NCBI GenBank assembly: GCA_012861695.1
Contig: JAAOOA010000056.1
Coordinates: 8,841,207 to 8,905,206 of the forward strand
From: Trematomus loennbergii
Lineage: Eukaryota; Chordata; Actinopteri; Perciformes; Nototheniidae
Length of the DNA: 64,000 bases
Direction of reading: 5' to 3'
Below the pieces are notes generated by a model, which saw only the letters and a program-made list of their open reading frames with translations, was not told the DNA's origin and did not search any database. The position numbers were made by a program, and so were the translations under genes. Shown piece by piece: positions 23,807-37,458 of this stretch (within the stretch, counting starts at the first letter, position 1; each line of letters begins with the position of its first letter).

Positions 23807-24726
23807 CAGTGGCGGCGCCAGGGGGGCGCTATAGGGGTGCTGAAGCAGCACCCCCAAGAAATGTATGTCTTTTTTTTATGTGTGAAATTCATAATTTGAA
23901 AAAGGATTGATTCGAAAATAATATGCTACAGTACAAGTAGCTTACTTCTGGGCCTCTGTTTCATTCAAGCTCTGCTCTGTTTGTGTGCTGCGGGAGCGAG
24001 CGTGCACCGGTACCGGAGATCGTTGTGGTTAGCATCTGGTGCTAGCTACGCTAACGGATATAAGGAGCTTTTTCAACAACAAGGTGGAGGGAGAACTCTC
24101 TCCTGTCAGACTGAGAGTCTCAGATAACCTCAGCTCAGGTGAAGTAAAGGACTCTCAGTGTTTAGATAGTGAACTTCTAAGTTATCTCAGTGGGTCTCAA
24201 AACGGTTTGGTCACGAATCGATTAATGTAAATAAGTATTTCTGAGGCACACGTTTATATGATCATTATAGGTATAAAAAAATAAGAGCATAAATTAAAAA
24301 CAGGTATGAAATACTATATGACAGTAAAACAAGAATACAGTTTAAAAGGGAAGTGATTTGTAAAATATCCATAAAGAAATAGAAAATCTGTTTACAGTTC
24401 TGTTTCATATGGGTGTTGAGAGATGTATCCATAGATCTCTTCATTTTGCTCTCACAGTGCACCAGATTGATGTATTTAATTTCAATATTTAAAAAAAAAT
24501 CTAAAATAGCACTTCACCCCTGCTTACACCTATATGCCGTGAGCTGATTATCGAGCCTTCGTTGTAACAGTCGTGGGTGTACTGTGCGTGTGGGGAGTGT
24601 TGCAGTAGAACATTCAACTGTAGCGCCCGGGACATTAATGGGAAACCCTAAATGTTTGAGCACCCTCTATGAAACGTCAAGCTACCCCACAGCACCCCCT
24701 AAAGAAAATATCTAGCGCCGCCACTG
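23807..24726 (+). mobile_element. hAT-type DNA transposon, internally deleted (920 bp)
   Basis: Terminal inverted repeats CAGTGGCGGCGC / GCGCCGCCACTG are flanked by a perfect 8-bp duplication, CTGCTAAA (23799-23806 and 24727-24734), the hAT hallmark. Secondary subterminal inverted matches (AGCACCCCC...AGCACCCCCT) are present. An internal 63-residue plus-strand frame (24039-24230) beginning MLATLTDIRSFFNNKVEGEL may be a remnant of the transposase N-terminus, but it has no diagnostic domain. The element is non-autonomous. The intact duplication suggests a fairly recent insertion. Confidence 0.9.
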
Positions 24727-24734
24727 CTGCTAAA

Positions 24735-26002
24735 GTAAAATTTCTTGCATATCAGCTTTAAAAATGTTGCCATATTGCGGGAACCTTTTTATATAACTCT
24801 TTTATGTGTACTTTTTGGGAGTGAAGAAAGACAATTCTAATCACTTAATACGTTACCATCGTCTTTAATAATGTAAATGTTATTTTCTCCTTCAGAGTCA
24901 TTATTTTACCTGTCTGAGCTGTCATTAAATGTCATGGTAATATAAGACATACCTTTGAATTGTTGTTTTTATTTAGAGAAGGTTCTGCTTATGGCCTATA
25001 CAGAGATAGTGTTTTCTTTCTCTCCTGAAATGGTCAGCCTGTGATGAATCACCACTTTCATTTGACATCCAGTGTTAGCTTTATGGAAAGACTGAAGATG
25101 GATTAATGCACGTACATTAATTGATTAAGTAGTCTGACAGGTCAGGAGGTGATAAATGATACCTCCTGCAATGAATACACAGTTTACTTTGCAATAATTT
25201 TCTTTAATTCATCACAGTCAAAATTATATGACATGGATGGTTGGAAACACACACCCCCTCCTCCCTCGTCCCCCATTTTTCATTAGGATTCATCATTCAT
25301 TTTTCTCCATTAGTTGTCTATTAAAAGAGGGGAGGCTGGCTTGTGTGGACACTGCCTCAGTCTCCTCTTCCTCTTCTTTTTGGCCGTTGCGCTTTTTGTG
25401 AAGTTTGGCCATTAAACCAAAAGACTACCCCTCTAAAATGTATGATTTCTTTTGTTTGTAAGTTTTTTTAAATGAATTAGTCACTTTACTTCCTTTCCAG
25501 ATCCACTAGTTACAAATGGATATTCATGGGTATGTTTAATGTCCCAACACAAATCCACAGTTATAAATTCTGTTTTGCAGCTAAGTCACAAGTTTTAATA
25601 TTAATAAAAAGCTCTCTCTGCTTGAACATGTGACATAATGGTGTGGTTAAAACAACAAAGAATCCCCTTATAAAGTACATTTTTCATTATACAAAGAAGC
25701 TACTTCTATTTAAAAAGGTAGGAAATAAACATTTGATGAGCCTCACTTTTGATAAGTAATACAGTCTGAATATACACAGTTATAACAGCAGCTCTCAGAA
25801 GCAGCATCATTGAAACTACAATATAAAATTACTGAATTAAAATGTATTCGAATTGATGCACACTGATTTATTGTTTCAGCCGGTAAAGGTGGAGATAATT
25901 GTAATTACTTGATATATTGCTGTGTCGCTTTACATATAATTATTAATCTGAACGTATGTATAGATTATATTAGAGTAAATAGCACTTACGTTTTAAAATC
26001 AA
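24735..26002. other. Intergenic, no gene recognised
   Basis: AT-rich unique-looking sequence. The part around 24990-25180 is somewhat GC-balanced with GATTAATGCACGTACATTAATTG and could be conserved non-coding DNA. Otherwise nothing is seen. Confidence 0.5.
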
Positions 26003-26178
26003 TGTAGTGGAGTAAAAAGTACAATATTTGCAGCCAAACTGTACTACAGTAGAAGTATAAAGTACCATAAAATGGAAATACTTGGGTGAAATTATATCTA
26101 CAGTTTTAAATGTATCTTTACTTTACCAAGTACAGTACTTCAGAAAAGGTACTTGTTACTTTCCACTAGCACTGATAC
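26003..26178. repeat. Dispersed fish MITE ('tacttaagtac'-type repeat)
   Basis: TGTAGTGGAGTAAAAAGTAC, then AGTAGAAGTATAAAGTACCA, TAAAATGGAAATACTTG and a right end TTACTTTCCACTAGCACTG match a very common teleost non-autonomous repeat from memory. The left terminus is not clear. It appears diverged and therefore old. Confidence 0.6.
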
Positions 26179-27196
26179 TCATGTATGCACACCATATGTA
26201 TAGACTCTGTATAGACAAGTTATTAGTTTTACAACATCATTTTTAATTAGCTTGGAAGCACATTAAAATATAAATGAATAGCATTGTGTCAAAAAGATAT
26301 TGAAGATACGTTACAGTTACAAAAACAGTCTATACAGATGTGTATAAAAGATACACTTACCCAATTACATGTCCCTGTAATTGTTTCCAAGATGTGCCTT
26401 TTTAAAACAAACTAAAAAATAAATAGGACAATGTAACACAACTAAAGGCAACATCCTGAAATATATAGCATCAACTACTTTTAAAGACCTTGGTCCTCCA
26501 ACACAGGTGTTTTCAATTTCCCACCTAATTAGTCGTCTCCTTAGCACTGAGGGGGTGTTTCTCAATGTGGAGGAGGCTTGCTTGGTTGCACATGTACCTC
26601 CGAGTGAGTTCCTTAAGAAGGAAAACGTTTCCGGAAAACGAAGAATGGAACAGGCTAGCAAGTGTGCAGGTGTGCGTCATATGAGAGGCCCCGCCTTACA
26701 TTTTCCTCAACATTGAGAAACACCCAGTGGTTCTGGAGCAGCTTTCCTCGACATTGAGAAACACCCAGGGCCTCTGCAGCCTTCTTGTTCATAACACAGG
26801 TGTTACCAATAACACTAACGAAGGCTTCTGCTGCATTCCCGTGAAAGCCGTGACATTGACCCTGAAACAGAAGCGTTCAGCGATCATTAATGTTGTTATT
26901 TAAACCTGAGCTGCTCCTTCTGTGACATGTCAATATGTCTTCTGTTAACAAGGCCTATTGACATCTCCATGACTTAGGTTTTATTGGGCACCTTGACTCT
27001 AGAATAAATGACATTGTGCTCATTAAGGAGTTTGGTAACCTTTAAGAAAAAGTTTAAAAGGAGCAGTTCCAACCAACCAGAATGACTTGAAACACCTGTG
27101 TGCACACTGGGATGTCAATTACCTAAAATACTGTAAGACCCAGCATACTGTACCCACCTAAAAACAAACTTTAAAGCTTGTGGTGAACATAATCAC
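26179..27196. other. Intergenic, no gene recognised
   Basis: Mostly unique sequence. Two near-identical short segments (CTCAACATTGAGAAACACCCAG at about 26706 and CTCGACATTGAGAAACACCCAG at about 26748, plus an inverted GTGTTTCTCAATGT at about 26555) indicate a small decayed repeat with inverted parts. Confidence 0.45.
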
Positions 27197-27525
27197 TAGA
27201 CCTGCACGATTCATCGATATTAAATCAAAGTGGGTTATTACAATATTCAAATTGCAGGGGGCAAAATATTTGTAAATAATATTGTGAATTAAGTATGGTG
27301 CACGGTGCTAAAATTCCCAGCCTACAAATCTTATTCTACAGACTTGAACAAATATCCTTGTTTAGTACAGATCCTCTGAGAAGATGAGAGCTAAATCATT
27401 TAAAAAATATATTTCAATGATAATGCAAAATGGATCAATCCCTCGAACATAGTAAATCATATTGCAATTGCAATATTGGTCAAAATAATCGCAATTATTC
27501 GTTTTTTCCAAATCTTACAGCCCTA
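27197..27525. mobile_element. Non-autonomous DNA element with TAG...CTA inverted ends
   Basis: It begins TAGACCTGCACGATTCATCG and ends with CAGCCCTA, with a GCAATTGCAATATTGG / AATAATCGCAATTATTCG interior. This resembles the teleost 'TAGGGCTGCACGAT' repeat. No clean target duplication was found, so the boundaries are approximate. Confidence 0.55.
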
Positions 27526-27957
27526 GATTGTAACGGAGAGTAGTGCCACCAATCAAGTTGAAGAGTGAGCAACTCTCCATCCTTGTGATTTGTTAGGCTC
27601 CTACACTCCCACAGATGAATTCTTCAACTGGCTCCCACAGTCCCTTCAATGACATGGATAAAAAGCTAACATATTATCTAGTTGGAAGAAGCTTGAAGGA
27701 AACACAGATTAACTTTGATGTCTCTCTCAACAGACGGTATGTTCTAGCTTCAAATGTCCCCCATATTTTCCACAACCGTACTTATATTTTCGATAAACAT
27801 GTTTCAAGTTCTGCCATTTGTATTTTTTTAAACCACAACTTAGTTTTTATTTGCAAACACAATTATCTTTGTTATAATTGTTTTCGAACTGTGCTCATTT
27901 TTTCTTCCTACAAATGAAATTGATGCTGTCAGATTGGTTCAAACAAAATCATTGGTA

Positions 27958-28396
27958 TTAAAGAGGACCTATTATGCTAACGTTCAGGTTCATATTTGTA
28001 TCTTCTGCCTCTACTGTGACATATTTACATGCTTAAATGTTCATAAAGTGATTTTTTTGGTCATACTGTCTGTGCTGCAGCACTTATTTCCCCCCTCCGT
28101 CTGAAACCAGAGCTCTGATGTGATTTGTTAACATCTTAGAGGTCCCGCCCCTTAGCCTATAATGTTTAATGTGATGAGGCACTATTCAATGAGTGACGGC
28201 ATGAGCGTTACATATTAATGTCAGTATATTATGGAAGTCGATAAAGGAGTCTAATTGAGGCATTTCAAACAGTGGGGTGGGTGTTTGAGAGAAACTTCCT
28301 GTTGCGTTAACTTATTAACAGCCTTTGCAGACCATTTAACTTGTAAAAAATAAATAAAAGGAAAAACCCCAAAACACTATTTATGGGCCTTTTTAA
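27958..28396. mobile_element. TTAA-flanked MITE (439 bp)
   Basis: The left end TTAAAGAGGACCTATTATGC is clear and the degraded right end is TTATGGGCCTTTTTAA. The interior is homologous to the copy at 15247-15577 (CTACTGTGACATATTTACATGC, TGTGCTGCAGCA, GGTCCCGCCCC). There is no transposase. It is a TTAA-type family resembling piggyBac-like MITEs. Confidence 0.75.
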
Positions 28397-31300
28397 AGTA
28401 AAGGCGGATTTAATCAAATGTGTGAATCCTGTCCACACCTTTTAGTTCAAGTTAGCTCAGTCTGCCTATTGAAGGTTTGATTGATTATAATGTAACATTG
28501 AGGGTTTGCTTCAAAATTGGTTGCACACTAATTGAGTTGGCAGCTGAATCTGTGTACTCAGTCAGTACATAAGTCAACTATTCGTCTGATCCTGCTACGG
28601 CCCTTCAGACACATTCTGCCAGTTAAAAACTCTTTGAACATGAAGTTCAGATGGTATTTCTATAAGATTGCTCATCTCAGCATACATCTGATAAACAGAG
28701 TAAATCTGGCCCCAAGTACTTCAGCTGCACACCTTTCACTGTAACAGAAACTAACTCCAACCCACCAGAGGGAGCTATCAGCACATTTATCAAATCAAAA
28801 TCTTCAGCCACAGCTGCTCAGTGTGTGTGTATTCGGTGCCATGGCAACCGCCCCAGGACACGTCTCATAAAAACCCCAAGACTGTTTGCTGAAAGACAAG
28901 ACTTGCCATAAACTGATAATACTGTAATAGTGTTTCAGTGAATAGAAGAAAGATAAAGCTCCAACTAACACAATTACAGCACAGTGATACCAAGTAAGGA
29001 TCTTTTGTCTGAATTTGCAGATCAAGCCAACAGTAGACTTCTTTTTACAATAGTGTTTACATGACCTTCTTTTGATAGTCCCCTATTCAATTTCACCTTG
29101 TCTTTGTTGTGTATGGCAATACAATTATGTTGTTTTGTGAATAAATAATTATTAGAAATTATTTGACAAGCTGTGAGAAAAACTACTGGTTTACCCATTA
29201 TCAAAAATAAACCACTCATGCAGTTCTAATGGGTGAATTTGATTGTCTTCTTTGCAAAATCAAAGGTACTTTTCAGCATTTAGCATCATAAAAGGAAAAG
29301 AAATGGTTGTTACCACGACAACTGAATCACAATGACAAGACTGGGTCTCTATAAAGCAAGTGGTTTATCAATAGCCTACCTTAAGCTTTTTAAAGTGATA
29401 GTAGGCCTATGTGTAAATATATATATATTTTTTTTTTCTGTCAAAGTCAAACATGCTATTATTAAGAAAGAGAGTACCAAAACTAAAGAATCAACATCAA
29501 TTACTGCAGCATCCAGGGTTCGATTATATGTTGGAGAAAGCAAGTAGCCTACCAATAAATGCAGGAAAAATAAAATAAACGTTGGAATATAATGATGATT
29601 ATGATTATAAATTGTAGCACTCAGATAACCCTTCACAAAAACATGTCTTGTAACAGTCTGAGATAAGTGTTTGTTTAAATATTCATTTGTGTGCCTTTCT
29701 TACCAATTAATAATTTTTGATTTTATAAAGTGGGTAAAATTGGTCAATAATATAAAATATTATCTGGGTAACAGAAAGTTTAGTAAAATATTTCATGTTT
29801 AAGATGTTAGTTTGTAAGTCACATGATCACAGTCAGGTCAAGGGACATTGCCATGGTATTGTGGGTCAGAAGCAACATGGCGGCAGAATAGAGTGCACGT
29901 ATAACGGTGGTGTCCGCAGTAAAATAATCTACACAGGGTTCAAGAGGGGCACACGGTAAATACCTCTCATTTGTTAGTACTGTATATGTGAGTGTTTATA
30001 TTTAAGAGTGTGCTTTACATAGATTTGTATACTGTATATGCAGTGTCGCCCCTGGCCAAATTGGGGCCCCACGCGAAATATTGTTATAGCTTGGAAACGG
30101 CGCATAATCGAGTACTTCAAAGGGTTTCCCGCTCTCAATTGTGCAACCAAATAAAATCTTTATTGTTGACTGTGTGTTCTGAAATTCTAAGCAGAAGATA
30201 CCAAATAAGAGTCCATAAGAATTGGTGGTTATATTGTTTGAACTACATGCCCATTGCAGCTTGAAGCCTTATGAGTCCTGCCATCAGTCCCTTTCCGACA
30301 AGAACAACTTCTTCCCACCCTCATATACACTGTAATGTAGTTTGAGGAACCCAGCAAAAAAATATGTTGTTTTTCTCCATCTGTGATGTATGTGTGTGTT
30401 ACTTCATTATGGTACCAGCAGCTGTTTTTCAGACCATGAGATCACAGCAGCCCCAAACTGCATCACCCACTGTGTAAACACAGAGCAGTGTTTAAAAGGT
30501 GAGCCTCAGAATGGGGTGCAGTTATGTTTGGGTTTGAGGGTTTCAAGGATACACACTGTGGAACGTTTAGACTTTGATTTAAAGGGAATGTTTAAATGTA
30601 TATCACTGAACCACAACCCCATTGACTTTTGGTGGGGGGACACGGATGAAGCTTTCCTTATAACAACTTTGTCATGAGGTTTTTTTTTTTTGCTAGCTTG
30701 TGCTCTAGTTTAAAAGGAGATATTATCATGCAGACTTTCAGGTCCATGGCTGTTTTTTGGGTTCATAATAAAACATTTTTACAGGATTTAATATTCAGAA
30801 AACACATCATTTTTCTAACAATATCTTTCGGATTATCACTATCAGCCCTTTTTAAGGCCTCACAAAAGAGTGTATTCTGCTCCCATTGGTCACTGTGTCC
30901 AATGTTTTCTGTCGTTCTATCAGTATATGGATTAGTTCTGCAATCTGAATCGTTCCTGAATATTGTGCATTCTCCATAGTTTGAGCTTTTTGAAACTTTT
31001 CGCAGTATTGTATATCACATAGACCTGATTGGCTGGCTTTTATTTTAACACTATGAGACCTTTCAACTATTACTGTTTTGCCATCAGGTATGGCTTGCTC
31101 CCGTCCTCCATGTACTTTTATTACACCTGTAGTAAACCTGTATGCCAAATGGCTGCCGTGCGCAGTAGCATTCCTTCAGACTAGCTTCACTAATCTCTGT
31201 CACTCAAGTACAGACATTTCCCTCTGGAGATCTGGGCCAGAACAGGGCTGATATCAGATTTCTGCTGGGTCTTAACGAAGCAGAAATCCCTTAGGTTCAA

Positions 31301-31696
31301 GAAGTGAGTGGGATTTGAGTACAATTGGACAGAAGCGAAGGGATGATGATATGTTATTCAAATACTACTATGATTACTACTACAATGGCTCACTTTCAGT
31401 AAATATCCAGGCAAATACAAGTAAGAAATTGCATATCAAGTTCTTGTTGTGTGCTCACTGGGAGTGTCCGAGTTGAAAACAGTGGGATGATGAATTCAAT
31501 TGGGGAGCTCCTTGGTTATCTGGCATTAAACACAAGCCACACAGCTGCTGGACACTTTTTTTCTAAGCCTCTCTTGCTCTTTTACACCCCAGACACATAC
31601 ATCACTCCCTTTCCAACCTCTCCATCCTTTCATAGAACCATTACCTCACCACACATTAGGCAGAGTTGGCGGTATCACCTGGGGAGTGCATGAATG
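28397..31696. other. Intergenic, no gene recognised
   Basis: AT-rich sequence with no convincing exon. Near 30711 a TTTAAAAGGAGATATTATCATGC segment followed by TTTCAGGTCCATGG resembles the left end of the TTAA MITE family, without an identifiable right end. At about 30041-30100 a fragment with TGGCCAAATTGGGGCCCC looks like a transposon end. Confidence 0.5.
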
Positions 31697-32298
31697 TGTT
31701 GTGTCTCGTCAAATTTGTTAGTTATGTTTATGTGTTATGTCTGTCTTTTCATGTTATTTCACGTCATGTCATGTCTGTCTATTTATGTCATTTCATCTCT
31801 AGTCAAGTCCCCGTGTTTCATGACATGTCTCGTTTTCCATTTCCTGTTTTATTTTGTACTTACTTGTCTCTCATTTCAGGCCCTGTTACTTCCTCCCTTT
31901 GTGTTTTTTCCCGCCCTCGTCAGCGTCTGCCCCGCCCCTGATTGTTTACACCTGTTCCCACTCACCTCATGTTTAAATAGTCCTGTCTCCCCTGTCCTGT
32001 GTCAGTTCGTCTTGTTTGTTTCCATGGATGGTCGTGCCAGGCTTCAACAAAGAGAGGATCATTTCCAGTCTAGTCAGGTTTTGTTATTTTGTTATTTTTG
32101 TAAACTTAAGTTAATCTTAAATTCTCTTTTTGTTATCCTTGTTTTTTCCTCCTTGTGAGTGCTTTTTGTTAAATCCAGTACCTACTCTTTTAAGAGGGAT
32201 TTTCTGTTTTCTTGAAATAAAAAGATTTGTTTTGCTACATTCAAGACTGTCTCTGTGTCGTGCATTTGGGTTCTCCAGTTTGTGTTAAGGTCGTGACA
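31697..32298 (+). mobile_element. Solo LTR (602 bp) of an LTR retrotransposon
   Basis: It begins TGTTGTGTCTCG and ends CGTGACA (TG...CA) and is flanked by a perfect 5-bp duplication GAATG (31692-31696 and 32299-32303). Inside are a TATA-like TTTAAATAG at about 31972 and a polyadenylation-type AATAAA at about 32216, in the order expected for U3-R-U5 on the plus strand. No gag/pol or second LTR is near, so recombination between LTRs has probably removed the body. A GCATTTGGGTTC tail resembles gypsy-type fish LTRs; the family is not proven. Confidence 0.85.
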
Positions 32299-32303
32299 GA
32301 ATG

Positions 32304-35194
32304 TGTGTCTTAATCTATGTTTCTGGATGAAAGGTAAAGCAAGAGGGAGAGAAACTGCTTCTGAGATTTGTTTAAAAGTGCCATTAAAGAGCTTTGCGTG
32401 AAGCATAGTAAACTAAATCCCTATTTTACTATGAATTAAACTCACACTTTCCTACAACTACTTCTACTTGAAAAGACACACATGTGTAGGGACAAATCAC
32501 TTACTAGATGATATTAGATGTGTTTTCTTTTTGGTATTTTGGTGTGCATGTTTCATGAAGGTTGTGCCCATTTCTGATCTGTTAAAAATGTATGGTTTAG
32601 TTTATTTGTGAGTGCATGTAATACCAATAAAACAAAAGAGAAGTCATATACAACATAAGACAATGCACAGCTGGGATGAAAAGACCCTGTGGGCTTGTAA
32701 AGGGAACCCATCTTAATGTTAGAGACAGCTGTGTATTCTCACTAAAATTCACAAACAGATATAAATATCTTAATATAGAGATAGATGGAGATCAGAAAAA
32801 AATAATACAAATGATATTTTTCCCAAACAGGAATAATTTAAGATTTTAAAAGAAAGAAATGAAAAACAAGGATTCAAATTACTTAGGTTTGGACTGCTTC
32901 TATGCACTGTGTTAACCACATTGACATTGATTTGTACTCGAGAAGTACTTTGAGATATCTTTTTAGGGACTGTGAAGTGAAGCTGACATGCCTGTTTCAT
33001 ACAGTATAACGGGACATTTGGAATATAATTAAAGACTGGCCTGTGGCTTGTTCTGTAGAACTGGTTTTACAGCATAGAACATCAGCAGATCTGGTGTGAA
33101 CATTTGTAAATACTTGTCTCATAATGGACATATAGCTTTGCAACAACACGAGCTGTTAAAAGAGGCGTTTAATGTAACAGATGCTTCCTCACTGGATCAT
33201 CAGAGCTCAATAATTCTCACAGCATTAAACAGAAAGGCAACCACTCATCCTCTGTAGTTATTACCTTGACCTTCAACCAAGAGGTGTTTCATTTTACTCC
33301 TGACCTCATATAGTATGGTGTCATTCACTGCATATCTTGTAGTGTATGAATACTATTACAGCAAAGGAAAAATATAAAGTGTGTGTCCTTAGATACATCT
33401 AAATTATTGTGATTTTGCCTAAATAACGGGTATGAGAAAAGGGGAGTTAATTGTGCTCAGAGAAGAGGGTGCTGTTTAGAAAACCATAAAATACAGAGAG
33501 AATAACTCAGCACGTTATGACTGCTGCTGGTCATCTAAACATCCTCCAGACTAAGGCTTATGAGAGTGGCTGTGTATAACATCGGTCAAACAGCAGTGAT
33601 TTAAATGCCTCTCCAGGCCCACCCATAAAGACATGAGAAATTAGTCAGACAGGGTTTTTTCTTAACATCTCTCATTGAGTGCTTCTAACATTCTCATCCT
33701 TGCAGTTTTCTCCTCACTCTATTGTCTCTATCTATGTCTCCTTTCTCTTTTTTTACCAGATAACCCTTATTTATTCAGTGGGTGCCTTCTGCGCCAACCA
33801 CCCCACTGTGCCAATGCAGTAGTCTCATTGAAATGAATGAGTGGACAGTGTTTTTTTTCACATAGGTCAGTCTCAACAAAGCCTCATTAATGCTAAAGTT
33901 CAGCTGGGGATGACATGAAATTGGTCAATACTTTTAATGGTGTCCTTCATTGGCATTGCTAGATTTGTTGCTGCCTGAGGCAAACTCTAATTAGGACCCC
34001 CACCAGAGCTCCTATCATGTTTTGGGTGTAAAAAGTTGAAGATGAGTAAATTGTACCCTCTTTTTTAAGCAATTCAGCATTTTCTGTTTGCACTTTAACT
34101 ATGGATGTGCATACAGCTGTTATGGATCACCGCCAGGCCACAGGGACATGCCAGATTGCTGTTTCCTAAGCAGGTTCATGGACATGTATCCGTGATTCTC
34201 ATCAAATATATTGCCATATTCCCATGGGATTCAAATTATGAGAGTTTTTATTGGACTTGGACACAAACTAGACAATCCACAAAGGTGTTCCATGATCAAA
34301 AAATGTGTAGCATGATCAATAAATGTGTACCATTACCGTTGTAGGTCTGTTTCTTGGCTGCTTTGTTGCGTGAGCTACCAAGTGCTCTTCTTGGCATGTC
34401 TAGCTGGTATCACAGCTTAGCATCATAGTATATAAATGATACAGTATATATAGTATATAGGCAATCGTTTATGATATCTGGCTAGACTTACGTTAAGCAC
34501 AGCCCTGAAGGGAATAGCCAATCAGAGGTGCAATGACTAATGTTTTCTGGGTTAAAGGCTGCAATTCTAAATCTTGACTGTTATCCAGAGCTCCTGTCTG
34601 AGATGTGACGTCCAGCCTACAGATTTGAATGATTCTATTTTCCTTTTGAGGTTCATGTCCTAGCATTGAGGGGTATGTGTGTAAGGGTGATTATGGTGTC
34701 ATGACGTCTGCTGGTGTTAGGGCTGAACCCGAGAAAAAACTTTCAGACACAGCAACCCCCACAACAGCCCTTCCCAAACACACGTGCCTCCTTCCCTCAC
34801 CTAAATACACACGCAAAAGGACTCACACTTCCCAGGCTCTTTCACACACACTCTCACACACATGTGATTACCAATAAATGGCTCTTCATAGTGGGTGAGT
34901 GTGTTAAGGGGACCGCAGACCCTCGACAGCTGATGTTTGGAGAGCTTTCTGTCGGTTACAGCCACATCTAACTGAAAGTAAACTAGCCGAGAGGCTATGA
35001 CTCAGTGCATCTGTATTTGTGTGTGTGTGTGTGTGTGTGTATGAATGTGTTTGTGAACTGTGTAACTGAGTCTCTTTGTAAGACTTATGACTTATAACCT
35101 GCACAGTAATGTGTAATGAAGCCAAGTTTCCAAAACACGTATGAGCATGTGAACATGGAAACAAGAGTGCAAGAAAACACACATGCAGTATGAC
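32304..35194. other. Intergenic, no gene recognised
   Basis: AT-rich sequence with a T-rich tract near 33850 and a (TG)n run at 35019-35040. Around 33950-34010 a short GTTGCTGCCTGAGGCAAAC segment may be a repeat fragment. No exon-like segment was recognised. Confidence 0.5.
35019..35040. repeat. (TG)n microsatellite
   Basis: Eleven TG units. Confidence 0.9.
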
Positions 35195-35680
35195 ATTTTA
35201 GGGAATATGTTTTCATTTTTAATGTATGCCACCTTCATGTCAGTACAGTACATACAATGCTACTGCTAGCAGCTGGTTAGCTTAGCTTAGCACATAGTAT
35301 TAACAGCAGCAGGGAGAAACAGCTAGCCTAGCTCTGTCCAGACTTTTAAACTAACCCCTCAGCAACTGCTAGGTATGTGCATTCATATTCTTTGGCTGGG
35401 ACCAGTTGCTAGGCGACCAGCCAAGAAATAATCTGGCAAACAACCATTGTAAAATGGCCAACTGGTTTTTTACATATTGATTTTGTACAAAATAAACACA
35501 CAAGATGCAGGCAGACTTTGTTACCTTTGGTCACAGCTGACTAGCAGTTTTAAGTCTTTCTGCTAAACCAAGCTAACCCGAAAGGCTTTGTATTTAGCTA
35601 ACTCATAGAGCTTCATATAAATTTAACATATTTAGCATTAGCATTTTCTCAAACTCTCACTAATTACGCAAAGTAGCCTA
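35195..35680. repeat. Dispersed fish repeat ('ggttagcttagcttagca' type)
   Basis: CAGCTGGTTAGCTTAGCTTA, GGGAGAAACAGCTAGCCTAG and CTCTGTCCAG are the core of a very common teleost dispersed repeat. The distal part (GAGCTTCATATAAATTTAAC) also fits. A more degenerate relative may lie at about 60020-60460 (CAGCTAGCCTGGCTTTGTCC and TAGCTTTATATTTAACATAC). Confidence 0.6.
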
Positions 35681-37458
35681 TATCTCAAAAGCTGGACTAT
35701 TGCTCTTGGAATTTAATGAATAACATACCAGTAAAAAAGAAACGGAGAACTGTAAGAAATACATGAGCAATACAAAAGCAACAGTACACATGAATACAAT
35801 TCAATGTCATTAGAGTATAGGTGAGTAACTTTTGGTATTTTATTGGCACAAACTTTGAAGACAAAGAGGCCTACTATTAACTCATTAACATTCATTATCC
35901 TAGACCATACATGTCAAACTCAAGGCCCGTGGGCCAAATCCGGCCCGTGGTGGATTTAATTTCGGCCCGCAGGATAATTTCTAATTACTATTAGATCTGG
36001 CCCGCCGGTACAACCCAGTCTCACGGCATTTCGTGTTATAGTCACAACATTTAATCTATTGATTCGTGTTCACCAACATGATTTTCCCCTTTTTTTCGTG
36101 TCACATAGAACGATAAAAGCAATGTATTTCTATTGGTAGTGTGTTTCGTGCCTGCAACACGTCTTTTTGTCCGGTCGGGTCTTGGAAGACCGGAAGCTGT
36201 GTGGTTCATAAAAACATGTTCTTTATATATACAGTCTATGGTTCTTACTCAATATCAAGCCACTAAATAACACACTGTTATTTACTCAACAATAACACAC
36301 AATTATCCTTGTTTTTATTTATTTGTTTAATTCCATAATCTCTGGCTTTTTTGGCGTCCGTCAGGAACTGAATTTCAAAATAAAATAACCGGACACAGAC
36401 GTAGGCCTATATGGGACATTTCGAGCATCATTGCGATACACAGCCACTGAACTGATTACCCAAGATCCTCAGCTATGGTTTAAGCTCGGTGATTGGATTC
36501 TTTAGCCGCAATGCACGTTGGGATATGGTGTTTATGCGATATGAAATCCGAAAAACCTTTTTAAAAAAAGAAGAAAATAATACTTTATTCCGAGTGTGCT
36601 TGCTTTTCTCTTTGAAAGTCATCACATAACGACATTGTAATACACGGTTCGGCTGCATAACTTATTACACATCTGCCGTAGTTCTCTATTTATAGAGCCC
36701 TGATTAGAAGACTTCTAGACAAACTGGAAGAAATGCCGCCGAAACTGAATACGTGACGTGGATCATAAATATATCAGCAATTAAACAACATCTTCAATTT
36801 CTCTTCACACAATACATCACCTTGCAGTATCAACATGAATTCGGCTGACTTTTATATTTGATCCAATTCCTAGATAGGTTATATTTACACCATAACGGTG
36901 CACAGCTGATAGAAAAGGACTTTCTTTGAATATAAGAATGTAAATACTGAGTCTGAAATAATATAGCAATATGCTGTAAAATGATGTGAAAACATGAATA
37001 AAACTACACATCTTCAGATGTTATACATACATAAGTGTCCTACACTAATAATACAAAGTTATTATGGCTGTGTGTACCTTGTGTAGGGTTGCAAAGGGGC
37101 GGAAACTTTCCGGTAAATTTCCGGAAAGTTTCCATGGGAAGTTAAGCTGGGGAATTTTGGAAATATTCGATGCAAAATTAAACAAAAAACATGACATTTC
37201 AAGAGGTCATTTTACATTTTAAATATTTTTTTTTTTAAGTAGAACAGAACAAGTTTTAATTATTTTATTGAACAATTATTTCTTTCATTGAAGAACGAAA
37301 ACAGGAATGTTGAGTTAAAAAATGAACAAAATGCACCCCCCATCCAAAAATCCCCACAAAGTCCCATTCAAAATGTTAAATGAAAAGAGCCCTTTTCCCT
37401 CCAAAAAGTCCCATTAAATCTTCCTTCAAGCAATCCTCTGCATTTTTTACCTTTTCAG

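Noticed and set aside
31694..32158. 154-codon plus-strand frame
   Set aside because: Lies within the solo LTR; hydrophobic composition reflects its T-rich sequence.
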